A stretch of 64,000 nt of DNA, taken from positions 62,001-126,000 of the forward strand of contig NZ_CANMIW010000007.1 of NCBI RefSeq assembly GCF_947498005.1, read 5' to 3'. Shown one piece after another: positions 27,359-35,734 of this stretch. Within the stretch, counting starts at the first letter, position 1, and each line of letters starts with the position of its first letter. The notes beneath the pieces are model-generated. The model was not told the origin of the DNA and did no database searches. It saw only the letters and a program-made list of their open reading frames with translations. Origin of the DNA: an uncultured Winogradskyella sp. GTDB lineage: Bacteria > Bacteroidota > Bacteroidia > Flavobacteriales > Flavobacteriaceae. The position numbers and the translations under genes were made by a program.

Positions 27359-28897
27359 TTACATCTTCTGGAGCCAATGTTTCACATCAACCTCAGCTTT
27401 TATAATATCTTTTAAATCTTCAATTTTAACACGCTTCTGTTCCATAGTATCTCTATGACGTATAGTAACTGAATTATCTTCTAAAGTATCATGATCTACT
27501 GTGATACAAAATGGTGTTCCGTTAGCATCTTGTCTTCTGTAACGTCTACCTACTGCATCTTTTTCATCGTAAGTAACGTTGAAATCCCACTTTAAATCTT
27601 CAACAATTTTCTTGGCAACATCTGGTAAACCGTCCTTTTTAACTAAAGGTAAAATGGCTGCTTTTGTTGGTGCTAACACTGCTGGTAACTTTAAAACTGT
27701 TCTTGTTGTATTGTTTTCTAATTCTTCTTCCATTAAAGCATTAGAAAATACCGCTAAAAACATTCTATCTAAACCAATAGAGGTTTCTAAAACGTAAGGT
27801 GTATAACTTGCGTTATCTTCATGATCAAAATACTGTAATTTTTTACCTGAAAATTCTTCGTGTTGTTTAAGATCAAAATCAGTACGTGAGTGAATTCCTT
27901 CTAATTCTTTAAAACCAAATGGGAATTTAAATTCTATATCAGTAGCTGCATCTGCGTAATGTGCTAATTTTTCATGATCGTGAAAACGGTAATTATCTTC
28001 TCCTAAACCAAGTGACTTATGCCATTTTAAACGTGCGTCTTTCCAATAATCAAACCACTCTTTTTGAGTACCTGGTTTAATAAAAAATTGCATTTCCATT
28101 TGTTCAAACTCCCGCATTCTAAAAATGAATTGTCTTGCTACAATTTCATTTCTAAATGCTTTACCTGTTTGTGCAATACCAAAAGGAATCTTCATACGTC
28201 CTGTTTTCTGAACGTTTAAGAAATTTACAAAAATACCTTGTGCTGTTTCTGGTCTTAAATACAAATCCATAGCAGATTCTGCTGAAGCGCCTAATTTAGT
28301 CCCAAACATTAGGTTAAATTGCTTAACGTCTGTCCAGTTTCTGCTTCCACTTAAAGGACAAGCTATTTCTAACTCTTCAATTAAAGCCTTAACATCTGCT
28401 AAATCTTCTTTTTCTAAAGATTGACCTAAACGTTTTAATATAGTATCAATTTTTTCTTGATAACCAACAACACGACCATTGGTAGAAACAAATTCTTCTT
28501 TATTAAAAGCGTCGCCAAAACGTTTTTGTGCTTTTTTAACTTCTTTTTCTATCTTGTTTTCAATTTTAGCACAATAATCTTCTACTAAAACATCTGCTCT
28601 ATATCGTTTTTTAGAATCCTTATTATCTATTAAGGGGTCGCTAAAAGCGTCTACGTGGCCAGAAGCTTTCCAAGTTGTAGGATGCATAAATATTGCAGCA
28701 TCAAGACCTACAATATTATCATTCATCTGTACCATAGCTCTCCACCAATAGTCTCTAATATTCTTCTTTAATTCTACTCCGTTTTGAGCATAATCATATA
28801 CTGCGCTTAGTCCATCGTAGATTTCACTACTCTGAAACACGTAACCATACTCCTTTGCGTGAGAGATTACCTTTTTAAATTGATCTTCGTTTGCCAT
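27359..28897 (-). CDS. glyS: Glycyl-tRNA synthetase (alpha2 type)
   Basis: This class II synthetase charges tRNA-Gly as a homodimer, the eukaryote/archaea-like form used by Bacteroidetes in place of the alpha2beta2 enzyme. The 512 residues have FMHPTTWKASGHVDAF near the start, motif 2 region FRNEIVARQFIFRMREFEQMEMQFF, and motif 3 ETSIGLDRMF, followed by the anticodon-binding domain (LAPTKAAILPLV). The start is an ATG 7 nt downstream of a TATTTTTG box. Confidence 0.96.
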   Translation of the reverse strand: MANEDQFKKVISHAKEYGYVFQSSEIYDGLSAVYDYAQNGVELKKNIRDYWWRAMVQMNDNIVGLDAAIFMHPTTWKASGHVDAFSDPLIDNKDSKKRYRADVLVEDYCAKIENKIEKEVKKAQKRFGDAFNKEEFVSTNGRVVGYQEKIDTILKRLGQSLEKEDLADVKALIEELEIACPLSGSRNWTDVKQFNLMFGTKLGASAESAMDLYLRPETAQGIFVNFLNVQKTGRMKIPFGIAQTGKAFRNEIVARQFIFRMREFEQMEMQFFIKPGTQKEWFDYWKDARLKWHKSLGLGEDNYRFHDHEKLAHYADAATDIEFKFPFGFKELEGIHSRTDFDLKQHEEFSGKKLQYFDHEDNASYTPYVLETSIGLDRMFLAVFSNALMEEELENNTTRTVLKLPAVLAPTKAAILPLVKKDGLPDVAKKIVEDLKWDFNVTYDEKDAVGRRYRRQDANGTPFCITVDHDTLEDNSVTIRHRDTMEQKRVKIEDLKDIIKAEVDVKHWLQKM

Positions 28898-28904
28898 AAT
28901 GTTG

Positions 28905-28912
28905 CAAAAATA
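28905..28912 (-). promoter_or_regulatory. TAnnTTTG promoter box for glyS
   Basis: TATTTTTG on the minus strand with CAACATT between it and the ATG, so the predicted 5' leader is nil to a few nt. The hairpin at 28913-28945 occupies the place of the -33 element. Confidence 0.55.
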
Positions 28913-28945
28913 GAAAACCGCTCTGATTAACAGAACGGTTTTTTA
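28913..28945 (-). terminator. Terminator of the upstream coiled-coil gene, overlapping the glyS promoter
   Basis: AAACCG-CTCTG paired with CAGAA-CGGTTT around ATTAA. On the minus strand a T-rich TTTTCTATTTTT follows, part of which is the glyS -7 box. Confidence 0.6.
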
Positions 28946-28974
28946 AAAATTATATCGTTAATTAATTTCTTCTT

Positions 28975-29880
28975 TTAATTTAAGAGAATACTGGTACCTC
29001 CTAACTTATCGTTTCTATGAAATACACTGATAAAATAATAGCCTTTTTGAAATGGCTTATCATCCTCGTCCGCTACAATTTCTGTACAAACTTCTAAGTT
29101 TTCATTTTTATAATCTATAATTTCCTTTTTACTATAAATTAACGAAGTATTACCAAAAGTAATTTCGCCTTTATCTGAAACCACATTACCATCAGGACCA
29201 ACAATTTGTATATAAATATCTTTTTTTCCTTTAGATGTTAATGGATTTTCATTTAAAGTAAGACAAACATCGATAGCATTAGCACGTTTAGCACGTTCTG
29301 TTAATCGTTTTTTACCTGACTTTAATTTGTAAGATTGCGCAATAAGATTGCTCGCTTTTAAGATGGCGGCATTGTCGATTGAAATATGCAAAGAATCATT
29401 AGCAGCAGATAAATTACCATTAATTTCCTCTAAACCAGTAATCTCTAGCTTATTGTTTTTAATTGTGTTTAAAGCATAACGATTTTCTGACTGCAATTTT
29501 ATATTCGCAGAATTCAAAGAATCTATGGTGTTTAAAAGCACCTTACTTTTAGACCTTAAAACTATAAGTTGATCTTTAAACCTAGTGATAATTGGTAAAT
29601 CACTATTTAATAATCTTAAAGAATCTAGGGCATTCCTAGTTTCTAATTTAGCTTCTTGGAGCTGCGAAGCCATAAGATTATAGTCTTTGCTTAAATCGTC
29701 GTAACTCGATAATAATTCTGACAGTTCAGTTTCTATCAAAACTTTTTCTTGTTTTAAAAATGCTTCGTAGGATTCATTAGACTTATATTTAGTATAGCTA
29801 TATATGCCTAAAACAGTTAAAACGACCAATAAAGAACTTATAATTAATCTGTAGTTAAATAATTGAGGGTTAACTATCAT
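28975..29880 (-). CDS. Membrane-anchored coiled-coil protein of unknown function
   Basis: The 301 residues have one N-terminal membrane span (about 12-28), a long coiled coil (about 35-185, rich in Leu/Ser/Asn/Asp heptads), and a C-terminal beta-rich domain from about 200. That domain has CLTLNENPLTSKGKKDIYIQIVGPDG-like text (given in part), and ends YYFISVFHRNDKLGGTSILLN in part. Similar flavobacterial proteins exist, sometimes named chromosome-partitioning proteins, without proof that I know of. It is transcribed towards glyS and ends at a terminator that overlaps the glyS promoter. Confidence 0.72.
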   Translation of the reverse strand: MIVNPQLFNYRLIISSLLVVLTVLGIYSYTKYKSNESYEAFLKQEKVLIETELSELLSSYDDLSKDYNLMASQLQEAKLETRNALDSLRLLNSDLPIITRFKDQLIVLRSKSKVLLNTIDSLNSANIKLQSENRYALNTIKNNKLEITGLEEINGNLSAANDSLHISIDNAAILKASNLIAQSYKLKSGKKRLTERAKRANAIDVCLTLNENPLTSKGKKDIYIQIVGPDGNVVSDKGEITFGNTSLIYSKKEIIDYKNENLEVCTEIVADEDDKPFQKGYYFISVFHRNDKLGGTSILLN

Positions 29881-29950
29881 TAATTTTTTTCTTAATTTAA
29901 TGCGAAATTATAATTATTTATAAACCAGTATTGTTTTAATCGATTAAGTG

Positions 29951-30628
29951 ATGAAATACTTGTTAAACTTGATTTTTCCTAAGGTTTGTGAAGCTTGCAA
30001 CTCGTCTTTATCAGATAATGAGATCACCTTATGCACATCTTGTAGACATCATTTACCGACAACCAATTATCATTTTGACAATCCAGAGGCTGTAAAAAAA
30101 ATACTTTACGGTAGAGTTAAATTAGAAAATGCTTCGGCTTTATTGCATTTTTCTAAAAAAGGAATTGTGCAACAAATACTTCATAATTTAAAGTATCGTG
30201 GTCATGAAGAAATTGGTGCTTTTTTTGGCCAATGGTTTGGTGCAGAATTAGCGACTATAGATGACTATGCAGATATTGATGTTGTTATACCTGTGCCTTT
30301 ATACAAAACTAAACTTAGAAAACGTGGTTATAACCAAGTGGCAAAATTTGGAAAAAATATTGCCAAAGCATTACATGCAGATTATAACGACACTGTACTT
30401 ATTAAAACTAAATCAACTAAAACGCAAGTCTTTAAAGAACGTATAACGCGTTGGAACAATGATGGCGCCATTTTTGATATTTCTGAAAATAAATCTTTAG
30501 TGGGTAAGCACATATTGTTAGTAGATGATATTATAACAAGTGGCGCAACCATAGAAGCATGTACTACCGTTTTGTTAAAAATTGATAATATTAAGTTAAG
30601 TGTTGCTACAATGGCAATTGCAGATTGA
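29951..30628 (+). CDS. ComF-family phosphoribosyltransferase-like protein
   Basis: The 225 residues start with a zinc-finger (VCEACNSS and LCTSCRHHLP, four cysteines). The type I PRTase domain follows, with the PRPP loop ILLVDDIITSGAT near the C-terminus and VPVPLYKTKLRKRGYNQ. Family members take part in DNA uptake in naturally competent bacteria; in others the job is unclear. A GTG at 29948 precedes the ATG at 29951, which I prefer. Not in an obvious operon. Confidence 0.92.
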   Translation: MKYLLNLIFPKVCEACNSSLSDNEITLCTSCRHHLPTTNYHFDNPEAVKKILYGRVKLENASALLHFSKKGIVQQILHNLKYRGHEEIGAFFGQWFGAELATIDDYADIDVVIPVPLYKTKLRKRGYNQVAKFGKNIAKALHADYNDTVLIKTKSTKTQVFKERITRWNNDGAIFDISENKSLVGKHILLVDDIITSGATIEACTTVLLKIDNIKLSVATMAIAD

Positions 30629-30705
30629 TTTTTTCGTTTCAATGCTTTAAACTTATTGAATTTGAGTAATAATATTGTTTCTTTGTGCTAAATTATATTG
30701 AATAG

Positions 30706-32316
30706 ATGCGTGTACCTTTAATACGAATTTTTTATCTTGTCTTACTTACAATAACCTTGGCCAGTTGTGCAAATCGTGGTACACCTAATGGAGGCGAAAT
30801 AGATACTGAACCACCTGAAATTTTAAAATCGCAACCAGAAAATTATTCAACAAATTTTAAAAGCGATGAGATCATTATTAATTTTAACGAGTATGTAAAA
30901 ATAAAGGATCTTAGAAAACAGCTTATTATTTCTCCACCTATGGATAATACACCTATTGTTACACCTGCAAGTGGAGCAAGTAAAACTATTACCATTAAAA
31001 TCATAGATACGCTAAAAGCAAATACGACTTATGCGTTTAATTTTGGAGAAAGTATTGTAGATAATAATGAAAGTAATCCTTTTCCGTATTATCGCTATGT
31101 GTTTTCTACAGGAAATGTTATTGACTCACTGTCAGTAAAGGGTTTTGTAGAAGATGCATTACTCAAGGAGCCAGACACATTTATTTCTGTGATGCTTTAT
31201 GAAAAAGACTCTACTTATTCAGATTCTATAGTATTTAAAGAAAAACCAAGATACATCACTAATACGCTAGATAGTGTAACAACATTTAGTATTGATAATA
31301 TAAAAGCAGGCACTTACAAGTTGATTGCCTTAAAGGATGAAAATTCCAATTACCTATTCAATCAAAAAAAGGATAAGATTGGTTTTCACGAAGGGTTTAT
31401 TACTGTACCAACAGACACAACTTATAAATTAAAACTCTTTAACGAGAAAGTAAACTTTAAGGCGATTAAGCCTATACAAGATGGCGAATCTAGAATTATT
31501 TTTCCGTACGAAGGAAGCTATGAAGATATTCGCATAAGTGTTTTAGGCGAAAAACCAAACGATTATAAAACCCGAAAAATAAAAGATACACAAACAGACA
31601 CGCTTTACTATTGGTATAAACCAAAATTTGAAGCAGACTCCACGTTTTTCATCGTTACAAACGGCGTAAAGGTTGATACCTTTAAACATCGCTTTAGAAC
31701 CATAAAAAAAGATTCGTTAAAAATAAAATCTTTGCTTTCAGGTACATTAAATTTTAATGAAGATTTTTCTTTAGAGGGTAATATTCCTTTATCAAAAATT
31801 GATACGACCAAAATAACTCTTATTGATAAAGATTCCTTAGCTGTTCCTTACACTGTAAAATACGATTCAATTTACAACAGATATAAATTTCTGATTGATA
31901 AACAAGAAGGACAAACCTATAAATTTAGATTATTACCAGGTACTCTAACCGATTTTTATGATGACACACATAAAGACACTTTAATTTATTCATTAAATAC
32001 CAAATTAAAATCTGAATACGGAAATATTAGAGTAAACCTTAGAAATGCAAAACTCCCATTAATTGTACAATTAATAAATAGTAAAGGAGACATAAAATAT
32101 GAGAAATATGCTAGTGATTCTCCTGTAGTAGATTTTACAGACCTTTCTCCTAGTAAATATGAATTGCGTGTAATTGTGGATACTAATAAAAATAAGATAT
32201 TTGATACTGGAAATTTCTTATTAGGTATTCAACCAGAAAGAGTTATATATTCTGAACCAATTGAGGAAGTTAGAGCAAATTTTGATTGGATTATAGAATT
32301 TCAATTTACAGACTAA
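30706..32316 (+). CDS. Ig-like-domain (Big_5) surface lipoprotein
   Basis: A 536-residue exported protein with lipobox LASC (Cys21). An Ig-like domain spans about 35-135 (TEPPEILKSQPENYSTNF, IIINFNEYVKI, YAFNFGESIVDNNESNPF). Further beta-rich repeats follow: a segment like TFISVMLYEKDSTYSDS, and FSIDNIKAGTYKLIALKD, which looks like a prealbumin-like regulatory fold. The C-terminus has DLSPSKYELRVIVDTNKNKIFDTGNF. This layout is common in Bacteroidetes, role unknown. It ends in an 11-nt overlap with the convergent omega-amidase gene. Confidence 0.82.
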   Translation: MRVPLIRIFYLVLLTITLASCANRGTPNGGEIDTEPPEILKSQPENYSTNFKSDEIIINFNEYVKIKDLRKQLIISPPMDNTPIVTPASGASKTITIKIIDTLKANTTYAFNFGESIVDNNESNPFPYYRYVFSTGNVIDSLSVKGFVEDALLKEPDTFISVMLYEKDSTYSDSIVFKEKPRYITNTLDSVTTFSIDNIKAGTYKLIALKDENSNYLFNQKKDKIGFHEGFITVPTDTTYKLKLFNEKVNFKAIKPIQDGESRIIFPYEGSYEDIRISVLGEKPNDYKTRKIKDTQTDTLYYWYKPKFEADSTFFIVTNGVKVDTFKHRFRTIKKDSLKIKSLLSGTLNFNEDFSLEGNIPLSKIDTTKITLIDKDSLAVPYTVKYDSIYNRYKFLIDKQEGQTYKFRLLPGTLTDFYDDTHKDTLIYSLNTKLKSEYGNIRVNLRNAKLPLIVQLINSKGDIKYEKYASDSPVVDFTDLSPSKYELRVIVDTNKNKIFDTGNFLLGIQPERVIYSEPIEEVRANFDWIIEFQFTD

Positions 32317-33082
32317 AATCATCTCTATCATTAAGAAAATTTAATTTTTCTCTGTATTTTTTAATCGCAGCTTTTTCTAAAGTTACAATTTCTATAGTGT
32401 CTTCATTGTGAGATAGATTGCTTAATCGTTTTCCTAATATATCATAAGCCGCAGAATGGCCTGAATACTGATAATTATTACCATCTAACCCTACTCTATT
32501 AACACCAATACAATACGTCATATTCTCAATAGCTCTGGCTTTTAGTAAAGCATCCCAAGCATCAATTCTTATTTTTGGCCAATTGGCTACGTAGATTAAC
32601 AAATCATAATCTTCTGTGTTTCTTGCCCAAACTGGAAACCGTAAATCGTAACAAACCAATGGACAAATTTCCCAACCTTTATAATCAAAAACTACCCTTT
32701 CGGTACCAGCTGTATAAACTTTATGTTCGCCTGCTAAAGTAAATGTATGACGTTTATTGTAACTCGTAATTTTACCTGAAGGCTCTACACATACCAAGCG
32801 GTTATAATAGTTAGTATTTTCTGCAATTACCAAACTTCCCATAATTGCAGCTTGGTGTTCTTTCGCTTTTTCTTTAAGCCACACTATGGTTTTACCTTCC
32901 ATAGTTTCTGCAACAGCTTCAGGATTCATAGTAAAACCAGATGTAAACATTTCTGGTAAAACAATAAGGTCTGCATCTTGCGAAACAGCATTTATCTTAT
33001 CATTTAACATTCGCCTATTCTCTGATGGATTTTCCCAAACCAATTCGGTTTGAATAAGAGCTACTTTTAAATCTGTATTCAT
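32306..33082 (-). CDS. Nitrilase-superfamily omega-amidase (YafV-like)
   Basis: A carbon-nitrogen hydrolase of 258 residues with the catalytic triad Glu44 (LPEMFTSGF), Lys110 (SYNKRHTF) and Cys144 (PLVCYDLRFPVW). The closest match by motif is the omega-amidase group (YafV/Nit2), which hydrolyses 2-oxoglutaramate or 2-oxosuccinamate. The nearby aminotransferase (34513-35661) is of the kind that makes those keto-amides from glutamine or asparagine, so the two may form the glutamine transaminase / omega-amidase route, also used in methionine salvage. Two coiled-coil genes separate them. Confidence 0.85.
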   Translation of the reverse strand: MNTDLKVALIQTELVWENPSENRRMLNDKINAVSQDADLIVLPEMFTSGFTMNPEAVAETMEGKTIVWLKEKAKEHQAAIMGSLVIAENTNYYNRLVCVEPSGKITSYNKRHTFTLAGEHKVYTAGTERVVFDYKGWEICPLVCYDLRFPVWARNTEDYDLLIYVANWPKIRIDAWDALLKARAIENMTYCIGVNRVGLDGNNYQYSGHSAAYDILGKRLSNLSHNEDTIEIVTLEKAAIKKYREKLNFLNDRDDFSL

Positions 33083-33118
33083 ATTTTAAAATTACAAATT
33101 ACATTTAAGAAAAAGGCA

Positions 33119-33167
33119 TAAAAAAGGCGTGCTAAAACGTAAACCTAAGTTTTTGTTTTAGCGCGCT
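33119..33167 (-). terminator. Intrinsic terminator after the coiled-coil gene pair (minus strand)
   Basis: GGCGTGCTAAAAC pairs with GTTTTAGCGCGC (one G-T), with the T run (plus-strand A run 33119-33125) downstream on the minus strand. Confidence 0.82.
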
Positions 33168-33190
33168 CAATAATAGAACTCTATTATTTA

Positions 33191-33859
33191 TTATAGTTTG
33201 CTCTTCGCTTTAGTTACTTTATCTGTTAACTTTTCAATTTTATCCATCCATTTGTTTTCGTCAACTGGAGATAATTTACCTTTTCTTTTAAGCTTCTCGT
33301 ACTTCTTTTGTGCTTTTTCAAGATTGCTTTCTGCTTTCTCAAAATTACTTTGAAGCTTCTCCTCTTTCTTAATAGCTTTTTCTGCCTTCTTTTGCTCTTT
33401 TTCGGCTTTTTTCTGTGCCTTTTCTGCTTTTTTAGTCTCTTTTTCTAATTTTTCAGCTAATTCTTCTTTTTCCTTTAAGGCCTTTGCTTCTTCTTTCTTT
33501 AGCTTTTCAGCTTCTTTTTGAGCCTTCTCTTCTTCCTTTTTTAACTTCTCAGCTTCAATCTTTGCCTTCTCTTCAGTTTTTTTAGCTGCTTCTAATTCCT
33601 TCTGTGCTGCTTCTGCTTCCATTTTTGCTTTCTCTTCTGCTTTTTTGGCAATTTCTGCAGCCTTCATTTTTTCCGTAATTAAAGCAGCCTCTTTAAAAAT
33701 TAAAGTTCTTTCTTCTAATTTTAAAGTTTCGGTAACGTCAACACCTTCTAAAAAGATTTTTTCGTTTTTTACTTCGTAAATTTTCCCTTCTTTTGTTACC
33801 TCTTGTGCAAATGTTGAAAGTGATAAACTTAAGAATAATAAGACGATATAATATTTCAT
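33191..33859 (-). CDS. Exported Lys/Glu-rich coiled-coil protein, paralogue A
   Basis: The 222 residues have a Sec signal peptide ending in TFAQ. A conserved N-terminal block reads EGKIYEVKNEKIFLEGVDVT. The middle is about 110 residues of near-perfect repeats of the type KAKxEAExxKKEEEKA. The C-terminal block is KLKRKGKLSPVDENKWMDKI. The adjacent gene 33925-34443 has the same N- and C-terminal blocks with a different, shorter middle, so the two are tandem paralogues. The repeats look TolA-like, suggesting a rod in the periplasm or at the surface; function unknown. A TAATTTTG box lies 35 nt upstream. Confidence 0.75.
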   Translation of the reverse strand: MKYYIVLLFLSLSLSTFAQEVTKEGKIYEVKNEKIFLEGVDVTETLKLEERTLIFKEAALITEKMKAAEIAKKAEEKAKMEAEAAQKELEAAKKTEEKAKIEAEKLKKEEEKAQKEAEKLKKEEAKALKEKEELAEKLEKETKKAEKAQKKAEKEQKKAEKAIKKEEKLQSNFEKAESNLEKAQKKYEKLKRKGKLSPVDENKWMDKIEKLTDKVTKAKSKL

Positions 33860-33893
33860 TGTTTTTGTTTTAATTGTTCAGTATTAAGACACA

Positions 33894-33901
33894 CAAAATT
33901 A
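33894..33901 (-). promoter_or_regulatory. TAnnTTTG promoter box for coiled-coil gene A
   Basis: TAATTTTG on the minus strand, 34 nt before the ATG at 33859. Confidence 0.45.
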
Positions 33902-33924
33902 CAAAAGGTAACAGCTTGTTTTAA

Positions 33925-34443
33925 TTATTTTAAACTGTTTTTTGCTTCTCTTACCTTGTCCTTTAAATCTTTTAATTTTCCCTTCCAATCTTCAATATCA
34001 TTAGGAGAGAGTTTACCTTCTTTTTTTAGTTTTTTAAACTTAGCTTTTTTGTTATTATAACGCTCTTTCGCAGTCGCATAATCATCTCTGCTATCTTGTT
34101 TTTCTTCAAGATAAGATTCTAAATTTTTTAATTTTTCTTCTAATTTTTTCTGATTGTTTTCAGCTTCTTCTTTAACCTTTTTTTGCTTTTCAATAGCTTT
34201 TTCTAATTCTTCATACTGTTTATCATAAGCCTTTTTCACTTCTTCTTTCTCCTTAATCAAGTTATTTATGGATGCTTTTTCTGCCGCACTTAAATCATCA
34301 GTAACATCTACACCATTACTTTTTATGGCTTTTTTCTCCACTTCATACACTTTGCCATCATCTGTAATAACTCGTTGACTGCTTCCACATGATGCAAAAA
34401 CAATAAGTAATAAAAGTATCGCTGGTCTCTTTAAAATTTTCAT
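33925..34443 (-). CDS. Coiled-coil lipoprotein, paralogue B
   Basis: The 172 residues have a lipobox (VFASC, Cys19), the N-terminal block DDGKVYEVEKKAIKSNGVDV, a coiled-coil centre (about 65-135), and the C-terminal block KLKKEGKLSPNDIEDWKGKL. Compare the paralogue at 33191-33859, which is secreted without a lipid anchor and has a longer repeat. Lipidation predicts anchoring in a membrane. No known function. Confidence 0.75.
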   Translation of the reverse strand: MKILKRPAILLLLIVFASCGSSQRVITDDGKVYEVEKKAIKSNGVDVTDDLSAAEKASINNLIKEKEEVKKAYDKQYEELEKAIEKQKKVKEEAENNQKKLEEKLKNLESYLEEKQDSRDDYATAKERYNNKKAKFKKLKKEGKLSPNDIEDWKGKLKDLKDKVREAKNSLK

Positions 34444-34512
34444 AGTTTCTTATTTTTTAATTATATTTTCAATATAAACCAAGGCTAAAAACTATGTTAA
34501 CTGATATAAAAC

Positions 34513-35661
34513 TTATATGTGCTTTAATACGTTTGCGGCTTGTATTAGGGTATCGTCAGTTTTAGCAAAACAAAATCGCAACACTTTATCATCTTTGCTA
34601 TTTTCGTTAAAAACGGAAAGTGGAATAGACGCAATTTTGAATTCTTTAGTGAGTCGCTTGGCAAAATCAACATCATATTCATCAGTGATTTCAGAATAAT
34701 CTAAAACTTGAAAATAAGTCCCTTTTGAAGGTTGGAATTTAAAACGGGATTCTGAAATTAAGCTTAAAAACAAATCGCGCTTACGCTCAAAAAAGGTATT
34801 CAAACCTAAATACGTTGATTCATCTTGCATATAATCGGCAATTCCTTTTTGTGCGGGATGATTCACAGAAAACACATTAAACTGATGCACTTTTCTAAAC
34901 TCATACATTAAATAGTCTGGCGCACAGCAATACCCAATTTTCCAACCTGTGTTGTGAAATGTCTTCCCAAAAGACGCCGTTATAAAACTGCGCTGCTTTA
35001 AATCATTAAATAAGCATGTGCTTTGGTGTTGAGCTTCATCAAATACAATATGCTCATAGACCTCATCACTTAATACTATAATATCAGTGTCTTTGGTTAA
35101 TTTTTGAAGTTGAAGCATATCATCCTTAGACCAAATAGTTCCACTAGGATTATGAGGTGTGTTTATAATTATCATCTTGGTTTTAGAGGAAACTTTTGAA
35201 GCCACCTCATCCCAATTCACATTATAATTTGGCGCAGATAATTGAATGGAAATCGTTTTTCCACCATTAAGTTCTATGGCTGGTTGGTAACAATCGTATG
35301 CTGGTTTAAAAATGATAACTTCATCATTTGGTCTTACAAATGCGGAAATTATAGTGTAAATAGCTTGTGTGGCACCTGCTGTTACTGTGATTTCTTTTTC
35401 AGGATGATAGGTGCTTTTATACAACAACTCATATTTATGAGCAATTACCAAACGCAAATCTAAATTGCCTGCCATTGGTGCATATTGATTGTAACCATTA
35501 TTCATAGCATTGGTTACCAAATCATTCAATTTTTGAGAACTCGGATAATTAGGAAAACCTTGAGACAAGTTAATAGCACTATACTCGTTCGCCAAAGCAC
35601 TCATAACAGTAAATATTGTGGTGCCTACGTCTGGTAATTTTGATTGGTGATTCATATGCAT
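34513..35661 (-). CDS. Class I/II aminotransferase, methionine/glutamine-type
   Basis: A 382-residue PLP enzyme. It has INLSQGFPNYPSS at the N-terminus, NTPHNPSGTIW, DEVYEHIVFD, and the PLP-lysine in SFGKTFHNTGWKIGY. These segments match the YbdL / kynurenine transaminase / methionine aminotransferase group, which prefers methionine, phenylalanine or glutamine. The nearby omega-amidase supports a glutamine/methionine-linked role. The start may be either ATG at 35661 or two codons later (MNHQSKLPDVG). Confidence 0.85.
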   Translation of the reverse strand: MHMNHQSKLPDVGTTIFTVMSALANEYSAINLSQGFPNYPSSQKLNDLVTNAMNNGYNQYAPMAGNLDLRLVIAHKYELLYKSTYHPEKEITVTAGATQAIYTIISAFVRPNDEVIIFKPAYDCYQPAIELNGGKTISIQLSAPNYNVNWDEVASKVSSKTKMIIINTPHNPSGTIWSKDDMLQLQKLTKDTDIIVLSDEVYEHIVFDEAQHQSTCLFNDLKQRSFITASFGKTFHNTGWKIGYCCAPDYLMYEFRKVHQFNVFSVNHPAQKGIADYMQDESTYLGLNTFFERKRDLFLSLISESRFKFQPSKGTYFQVLDYSEITDEYDVDFAKRLTKEFKIASIPLSVFNENSKDDKVLRFCFAKTDDTLIQAANVLKHI

Positions 35662-35680
35662 ACTTTAACTAGTAAAACAT

Positions 35681-35711
35681 TAAAGATATAAAACAAGCTT
35701 TTCTATCTTTA
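35681..35711. promoter_or_regulatory. Mirrored TATCTTTA boxes between divergent genes
   Basis: TAAAGATA (35681-35688) and TATCTTTA (35704-35711) are mirror images, one facing each divergent gene. Both differ from TAnnTTTG in the last base, so promoter use is uncertain. Confidence 0.3.
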
Positions 35712-35734
35712 CAAAAACTAATAAAATATAGGTT

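Noticed and set aside
33361..33690. Lys/Glu-rich stretch as a frameshifted or low-quality region
   Set aside because: The frame is open throughout and flanked by the two conserved blocks shared with its neighbour, so it is a true repeat region.
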